Positions 12,228-14,054 of a DNA stretch of 14,054 nucleotides are shown one piece after another. Below the pieces are notes generated by a model. That model did not search any database. It worked only from the letters and a program-made list of their open reading frames with translations, and had not been told where the DNA came from. The number at the start of each line of letters is the position of its first letter. Position 1 is the first letter of the stretch. A program made the translations under genes and the position numbers. The stretch comes from Solobacterium sp. UBA3691 (GTDB lineage: Bacteria; Bacillota_I; Bacilli_A; Erysipelotrichales; Erysipelotrichaceae): NCBI GenBank assembly GCA_002372175.1, contig DFIS01000027.1:1-14054 (forward strand), written 5' to 3'.

Positions 12228-13711
12228 GCGTTCTTTTCCTTTTTGCGCGTCTCCAGTTCTGCACAGATCTGCTCATATTTCGTCTCATCAAGAATATACT
12301 TCTTCCTGTACAGGACATATGACGCATACATCAGCAGGAACGGAAGAACAGTCATGACGATCAGAAGACCCAGGGACTGTCCGTTCTGTACACCGCTCAG
12401 GAGCTCGGTGATCGCATCCGCCTTGGCTTCTGCTGTCAGTTCTCCGGCATTAGCAGCCTGCTCATACTGAGAGATCCCGTTGGTATACTTCAGAATACCG
12501 AAGATGATATATGTCAGGTTGGCGACAGCTACCGTAAGAGCTGATGCCATCTTGGTCAGAAAGGGACGCAGAGAACCGATGATCGCCTCATCTCTTACCC
12601 CGTGTTCATACTCGTTGTATTCCACGGTATTCATGATCGAGATCATCATGATCAGATAGAAACCGTACTGTCCGAAGTTTGCCAGCATGTATCCGAAGGT
12701 GAGAACACCGAACTTGACAGCCTGAGGCAGGGGAATAAAGCCTGCCGCAAGCATGAACAGATAACCGACAGTACCAATGATCATCAGATACTGCATCAGC
12801 TTCTTTCTGCCGAATTTCTTCGAGATCGCCGGGTAGAAGATCATCAGGAAACCGGTGACCATCATGCCAAGCATCTGGAACAAGGTGAAGAATACACCTC
12901 TGTATCCGAATTCCACGTAGATATATGTCTGCCCGATACCGGAAAGAACGATACCGTTTCCGATCTGCTGCAGCAGGAAGATCACAGCGATCCAGATCAG
13001 CTGATCATTCCCGGTGATCGTGGAGATGATCTTTTTGAAGCTGACAGGAGGTGCAGGCTCATCATTGGCATTTCTCTCTTCCGTAACACCGAAGATCGTA
13101 AAGGCAAGAAAGAGAGGTCCGAGGATCGCAGCCGCCAGAGCGACGATACCGTATGCAGTTACGGCATTTCCGCCGATCGCACTGTCTCCGGCTGTAAACA
13201 TCGGGATCAGGGATGCCGCAAGCATACCGCCGATACCGGCAAACAGAGTAGCCCGGGAAGTGAACTTGTTGCGCGTATCTGCATCTGAGCTCAGTGCCGG
13301 CACCATGCCCCAGTAGGAAATATCATGCATCGTGTAGGTGATACTGTAGGCAAAATACATCAGTCCGAAGAAGCGGACAAATGCCCATCCCTGCAGTTTT
13401 GTATTGAACATGGCATAGATGACCAGTGAGGTAGAGAGAATGCCGATCAGCAGCCAGGGCTTGAATTTGCCCCATCTGGTTCTCGTACGTTCAATGATAT
13501 TGCCCATGATCGGATCGTTCAGGGCATCAAAGACACGGGCAGCGACCATGATCGCAGTGATTGCCGACAGCTGGGCAGCATCCAGGTTTCTCGTAAACAG
13601 GACAAAGGCCAGCAGATAGCTGGTAACGAGGTTGTACATGATATCACGGCCAACCGTACCCAGAGGAAACATCAGAAGATTCTTTTTGGTAATTTTCTCA
13701 TCATTGTGCAT
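12224..13711 (-). CDS. GPH-family sugar:cation symporter (MFS)
   Basis: The 495-residue membrane protein has about twelve hydrophobic segments and the glycoside-pentoside-hexuronide:cation symporter signature. FDALNDPIMGNIIERTRTRW (61-80) carries the MelB-like Asp pair (D62 and D66) used for cation binding, followed by GKFKPWLLIG. Residues around 100-145 (LMYFAYSITYTMHDISYWGMVPALSSD) also fit the family. It should import a sugar, glycoside or uronide with Na+ or H+; substrate cannot be read from sequence. ATG 13711 has GGAG (13724-13721) nine bases upstream. Its stop overlaps the start of the PIG-L deacetylase gene, which suggests that the transported compound is N-acetylated. The cytosolic tail (about the last 30 residues) is charged. 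Confidence 0.92.
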   Translation of the reverse strand: MHNDEKITKKNLLMFPLGTVGRDIMYNLVTSYLLAFVLFTRNLDAAQLSAITAIMVAARVFDALNDPIMGNIIERTRTRWGKFKPWLLIGILSTSLVIYAMFNTKLQGWAFVRFFGLMYFAYSITYTMHDISYWGMVPALSSDADTRNKFTSRATLFAGIGGMLAASLIPMFTAGDSAIGGNAVTAYGIVALAAAILGPLFLAFTIFGVTEERNANDEPAPPVSFKKIISTITGNDQLIWIAVIFLLQQIGNGIVLSGIGQTYIYVEFGYRGVFFTLFQMLGMMVTGFLMIFYPAISKKFGRKKLMQYLMIIGTVGYLFMLAAGFIPLPQAVKFGVLTFGYMLANFGQYGFYLIMMISIMNTVEYNEYEHGVRDEAIIGSLRPFLTKMASALTVAVANLTYIIFGILKYTNGISQYEQAANAGELTAEAKADAITELLSGVQNGQSLGLLIVMTVLPFLLMYASYVLYRKKYILDETKYEQICAELETRKKEKNA

Positions 13712-13739
13712 AAGTTTTCACTCCGCTATAATTACTACC

Positions 13740-13769
13740 ATTATCGCTTATAATCAGGAAAGATGTACA
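13740..13769 (-). promoter_or_regulatory. Candidate promoter of the GPH symporter / PIG-L operon
   Basis: On the - strand TGTACA (13769-13764; four of six to TTGACA) and GATAAT (13745-13740; five of six) are 18 bases apart and about 30 bases before the start codon. Flanking it, ATTATA-type words recur 22 bases apart (+ strand TATAAT at 13727 and 13749), which could be operator half-sites or simply AT-rich promoter sequence. Confidence 0.35.
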
Positions 13770-13794
13770 GTATTCCGTTCATCTGTTATAAAAG

Positions 13795-13823
13795 AGGACT
13801 TTAAAGAGCCTGTTCTTTATAAT
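13795..13823 (+). repeat. Terminator/-10 repeat element, degenerate copy 3
   Basis: Aligned with the two good copies, this segment keeps AGGACT, TAAAG, CCTGTT and TATAAT in the same order and spacing, with four substitutions and one missing base over about 30 positions. The hairpin no longer pairs well and the T-run is interrupted, but the TATAAT (13818-13823) is intact. Confidence 0.5.
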
Positions 13824-14007
13824 AGAAACAGAGAACGTATTCATGATATGAACACTTCTGATCATCAGCAGTTTGTCCGTGAGCTGAAGACAATTGAAGT
13901 GATCATCAACAGCAGGGATTGTGATTATAACAAACCTCAACGGGAAAACCCACGGTTTTAACCGAGCGGATGAGAGCTGAGAAAGGGAGAATTAAATAGA
14001 TGCAGAT

Positions 14008-14036
14008 TAGATAAATATCTACATTTGTTGTATAAT
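14008..14036 (+). promoter_or_regulatory. Candidate rightward promoter with operator-like palindrome
   Basis: TAGATA (14008-14013; four of six to TTGACA) and TATAAT (14031-14036) are 17 bases apart. The -35 is half of a perfect inverted repeat, TAGATA-AA-TATCTA (14008-14021), which a repressor could cover. The promoter would read out of the window to the right. Confidence 0.4.
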
Positions 14037-14054
14037 AAAAGTGTGAAAAATGTG

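Larger units (their letters stand above)
13712..14054. other. Intergenic region upstream of the GPH operon, right end of window
   Basis: These 343 bases hold the symporter's promoter region, a degenerate copy of the terminator/-10 repeat (13795-13823) and a rightward promoter with a palindrome near 14008-14036. A possible 37-residue + strand frame runs from ATG 13848 to TAA 13959-13961; it starts MNTSDHQQFVRELKTIEVII. It has no good ribosome binding site, and its only support is the TATAAT at 13818-13823. A weak hairpin (CGGGAAAACC against GGTTTTAACCG, about 13939-13965) follows. GAAAGGGAG (13981-13989) precedes only a four-codon frame. I see no clear gene here. Confidence 0.5.

Noticed and set aside
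11664..12470. Plus-strand open frame of 268 codons opposite the PIG-L and symporter genes
   Set aside because: Antisense to two well-recognised coupled genes; composition is Cys/His/Arg-rich and unlike a real protein.
12602..13288. Plus-strand open frame of 228 codons opposite the symporter
   Set aside because: Hydrophilic mirror of a membrane protein gene, a usual shadow effect; no ribosome binding site context or family match.
13969..13990. CTGAGAAAGGG as a TPP riboswitch core
   Set aside because: Only one short motif fits; the rest of the conserved TPP riboswitch sequence is absent.
1..14054. CRISPR array, tRNA, rRNA, insertion sequence or attachment site
   Set aside because: I see no regular spaced repeats, no tRNA or rRNA sequence, no transposase or integrase gene and no terminal inverted repeats in the window.

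Overview
The window looks like a chromosomal segment of a low-to-mid GC Gram-positive bacterium (Bacillota). The pointers are strong purine-rich ribosome binding sites, TATAAT-type -10 boxes, hairpin-plus-T-run terminators, lipoprotein signal peptides and family-II pyrophosphatase, PrsW-type and GPH-type proteins. Preference for CTG, ATC and AGA/AGG codons would fit Erysipelotrichales or a Clostridia relative, but I cannot fix the genus.

Bases 1-8140, all on the + strand, hold an accessory-looking run of small, mostly single genes. In order these are: a Suppressor-of-fused (SUFU) domain protein; a cytosolic-looking 5'-nucleotidase/metallophosphatase; a 68-residue zinc-ribbon protein; an AT-richer gene resembling the WapI-type immunity domain; a compact operon of a GyrI-like ligand-binding protein, a 33-residue reading frame and a PrsW-type intramembrane protease; an unrecognised 200-residue protein; a three-helix membrane protein resembling SLATT/DUF4231; and an operon of a conserved 142-residue aromatic-rich protein with a family-II inorganic pyrophosphatase that carries a lipoprotein signal. 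A short lipoprotein frame that looks broken follows. Two nearly identical 41-bp elements, each a terminator hairpin running straight into a TATAAT box, separate units in this run. A degenerate third copy lies near the right end.

Bases 8294-10962 encode a translationally coupled TldD/TldE pair, ended by a strong hairpin that probably terminates transcription from both sides. On the - strand, 13711-11454 is an ATGA-coupled two-gene operon: a GPH-family sugar:cation symporter followed by a PIG-L/LmbE-type zinc deacetylase, with its own terminator. The likely job is uptake of an N-acetylated sugar or glycoside followed by deacetylation (inference). An unrecognised, probably truncated frame (11431-11039, - strand) lies beyond that terminator. 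Bases 13712-14054 are intergenic, with promoter signals on both strands and a palindrome over a rightward -35 box that suggests a regulated gene just outside the window.

The most interesting points are the exported lipoprotein-type pyrophosphatase, the concentration of immunity- or conflict-type domains (SUFU, WapI-like, SLATT-like) without visible toxins, the repeated terminator/-10 module, and the small coupled ORF between the GyrI-like and PrsW genes. No complete, clearly new multi-gene system is proven by the sequence alone.
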